Shown here piece by piece: positions 51,865-52,896 of a stretch of DNA of 52,896 bases. The position numbers were made by a program, and so were the translations under genes. The DNA lies in contig JAUJNQ010000002.1 of NCBI GenBank assembly GCA_030448025.1, forward strand, positions 304,952 through 357,847, read 5' to 3'. The notes under the pieces are model-generated. The model saw only the letters and a program-made list of their open reading frames with translations, was not told the origin of the DNA and searched no databases. Every line of letters begins with the position of its first letter. Within the stretch, counting starts at the first letter, position 1. The stretch is from Acidimicrobiales bacterium. Its GTDB lineage: Bacteria > Actinomycetota > Acidimicrobiia > Acidimicrobiales > GCA-2861595.

Positions 51865-52733
51865 GGCGCGGTCGAGGTGGAGGCGGTCGAGGTGGAGGCG
51901 CGCAGGGGGGCCAGGTTCAGGGCGACATCCATGAGCACGTCGTTGGCCCGGCTCTGAGCGGCCCGTTCGGCCTCGGTGTATGGGTGCAGGAAGCTGCGGC
52001 CGGCCAGGAGCTCGTCCCACACGAACAGCAGCGACACCGCCTGCATCCCGAAGTAGCGGGCGGCGCTGAACACCGCTGAGGTCTCCATGTCGACGCCGAG
52101 GTAGCCGGCCCCATGCCAGGCCGCCACCCGCTCGGGGGGCTGGGCGAACAGGGCGGAGGTGGTGACGTGGGCGCCGCGGTGGACCCGGAAGCCGCGGGCG
52201 CGGAGGTCGGCCTCGGCGCAGTCGACGAGGGCAGGGGTGGCCGCGGAGGTGTCGAAGCCGCCGTAGTACTGCGATGCGCCCTCGCCGATTGCCGCCGTCT
52301 CGGCGAGCACCACGTCGCCGGTGCGCACCTGGGGCTGTAGCGAACCGCACGAGCCGATCTGCACGACCGTCGGCGTCCCCAGCTGGCCGAAGACGTGGAC
52401 CGGCTCCACCGCTCGCGGCGCGCCGTAGACGCAGGAGTACAGCACGGGCATGGCGTCGGCCTGACGGCAGCCAAGGTGGTACTCGGGGAAGCGCAGCTCA
52501 CGCACGTCATCCAAGGTGGCCAGGCGCTGGGCGGTGCGCTCCCGTTGCCACCACGACCCCTCGAGCACCACCAGGCCGGGTATGTCGGACTCCTCCAGAC
52601 CGAGCGCCTCGCACCAGTCGCCCCTCTGCTCGCCGGCCACGGGCGCTCCCCCTTGCAACGCCCCGTAGCGTACAGTCCAGCCGCCGTTGAAATGGATCGG
52701 GTCATGGCCCGGTCCCCGACCAGAGGTGGACAT
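51861..52733 (-). CDS. Nucleoside phosphorylase (PNP/UDP phosphorylase family)
   Basis: This 290-residue enzyme should split a nucleoside with phosphate. TVVQIGSCGSLQPQVRTGDVVLAETAAIGEGAS is the phosphate and ribose region, and GVDMETSAVFSAARYFGMQAVSLLFVWDEL holds the nucleoside-binding Met-Glu. The base-specificity loop does not clearly match uridine or purine enzymes. The tail has an STASTSTAP repeat. The ATG at 52733 shares the CATG palindrome with the start of the divergent flavoprotein gene. Its stop overlaps the ALDH ATG by four bases. It could recycle 5'-deoxyadenosine or methylthioadenosine, products of radical SAM and SAM chemistry, which is an inference. Confidence 0.85.
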   Translation of the reverse strand: MSTSGRGPGHDPIHFNGGWTVRYGALQGGAPVAGEQRGDWCEALGLEESDIPGLVVLEGSWWQRERTAQRLATLDDVRELRFPEYHLGCRQADAMPVLYSCVYGAPRAVEPVHVFGQLGTPTVVQIGSCGSLQPQVRTGDVVLAETAAIGEGASQYYGGFDTSAATPALVDCAEADLRARGFRVHRGAHVTTSALFAQPPERVAAWHGAGYLGVDMETSAVFSAARYFGMQAVSLLFVWDELLAGRSFLHPYTEAERAAQSRANDVLMDVALNLAPLRASTSTASTSTAP

Positions 52734-52896
52734 GTCCCAAAGCCCTCGTCTCGCCATCCTCGGAGCCGGTCCCACCGGCTTGGAGGCCGCCCTGACCGCC
52801 GCCGATCTGGGCTGGCCATTCACTGTGTATGAGGCCGCCGACCGCCCTGCGGCCCACGTCCGGGCCTGGGGCCACGTCCGCCTGTTCACCCCGTGG
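52732..52896 (+). CDS. FAD/NAD(P)-binding oxidoreductase, 3' truncated by window edge
   Basis: The first 55 residues show a dinucleotide-binding front, RLAILGAGPTGLEAALTAADLGWPFTVYEAA, with the GxGxxG glycines and the ribose-binding glutamate. The segment WGHVRLFTPW follows at the cut edge and is typical of flavin-dependent NAD(P)-binding oxidoreductases. An AGAGGTGG ribosome-binding site precedes the ATG. It is transcribed away from the nucleoside phosphorylase-ALDH-radical SAM unit and may belong to the same pathway. Its reaction cannot be told from this part. Confidence 0.75.
   Translation, partial: MSQSPRLAILGAGPTGLEAALTAADLGWPFTVYEAADRPAAHVRAWGHVRLFTPW

Overview
The window reads as chromosomal DNA of a high-GC actinobacterium. 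Dense short-gap genes, GTG/TTG starts, an acyl-CoA carboxylase epsilon subunit, a DUF222/HNH gene, DUF4012 and DUF2795 proteins, and many promoters placed directly against the start codon all fit Actinomycetota. An Acidimicrobiia-like lineage is my inference from overall gene flavour, not something shown directly.

Layout. (1) 1-9.4 kb, housekeeping plus decay: the end of an unknown gene, two broken genes (DUF222/HNH and a GH43-like remnant), DUF2795, a 5'-3' exonuclease, aat, a carboxyltransferase/epsilon pair, an anomalous patch of DnaA-box-like 9-mers followed by a methyltransferase lacking its front half, an S51 peptidase, an alpha/beta hydrolase, and an ArsR-DUF2071 pair with a palindromic operator. 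(2) 9.5-17.2 kb: cyclophilin, lysC (with a likely internal beta-subunit start) and asd, with DUF4012, a phosphotransferase and a glycosyltransferase between the two aspartate-pathway genes. (3) 17.3-32.3 kb, surface polysaccharide locus: two Wzx-type flippases, six glycosyltransferases, a polysaccharide deacetylase, a methyltransferase, a Wzz/tyrosine autokinase, a Wzy/WaaL-type polymerase or ligase, and a 509-residue coiled-coil protein with a long-period internal repeat. (4) 32.3-36.7 kb, accessory island: chlorite-dismutase-family gene, an F420/PPOX gene split by a 507-bp IS256-type deletion derivative with target duplication, a frameshifted VOC gene, a DUF1643-PD-(D/E)XK nuclease fusion and a ribbon-helix-helix protein. 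(5) 36.7-47.4 kb, second glycan block: a GT2-GT4 fusion, a further GT4, and a set of nucleotide-sugar genes (C-methyltransferase, SDR, RfbC, SAF-domain oxidoreductase, DUF4910 aminopeptidase-like protein, IspD-like cytidylyltransferase, RfbF) that suggests a CDP-linked branched deoxysugar. (6) 47.5-52.9 kb: an acyl-CoA dehydrogenase, then a tightly overlapping reverse-strand unit (nucleoside phosphorylase, aldehyde dehydrogenase, metallophosphoesterase-radical SAM fusion) divergent from a flavoprotein cut by the window edge.

How it fits together: RfbF and its neighbours would make an unusual activated sugar, the glycosyltransferases assemble a repeat unit, Wzx exports it, and the Wzy-like protein polymerises it under control of the tyrosine autokinase. 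The best candidates for undescribed biology are the metallophosphoesterase-radical SAM operon, the DUF1643-nuclease fusion, the repeat-built coiled-coil protein inside the polysaccharide locus, and the CDP-sugar set. Broken genes are confined to 0.2-2 kb, about 6 kb and 33-35 kb, while the rest is intact, which argues for real decay rather than uniform sequencing error.
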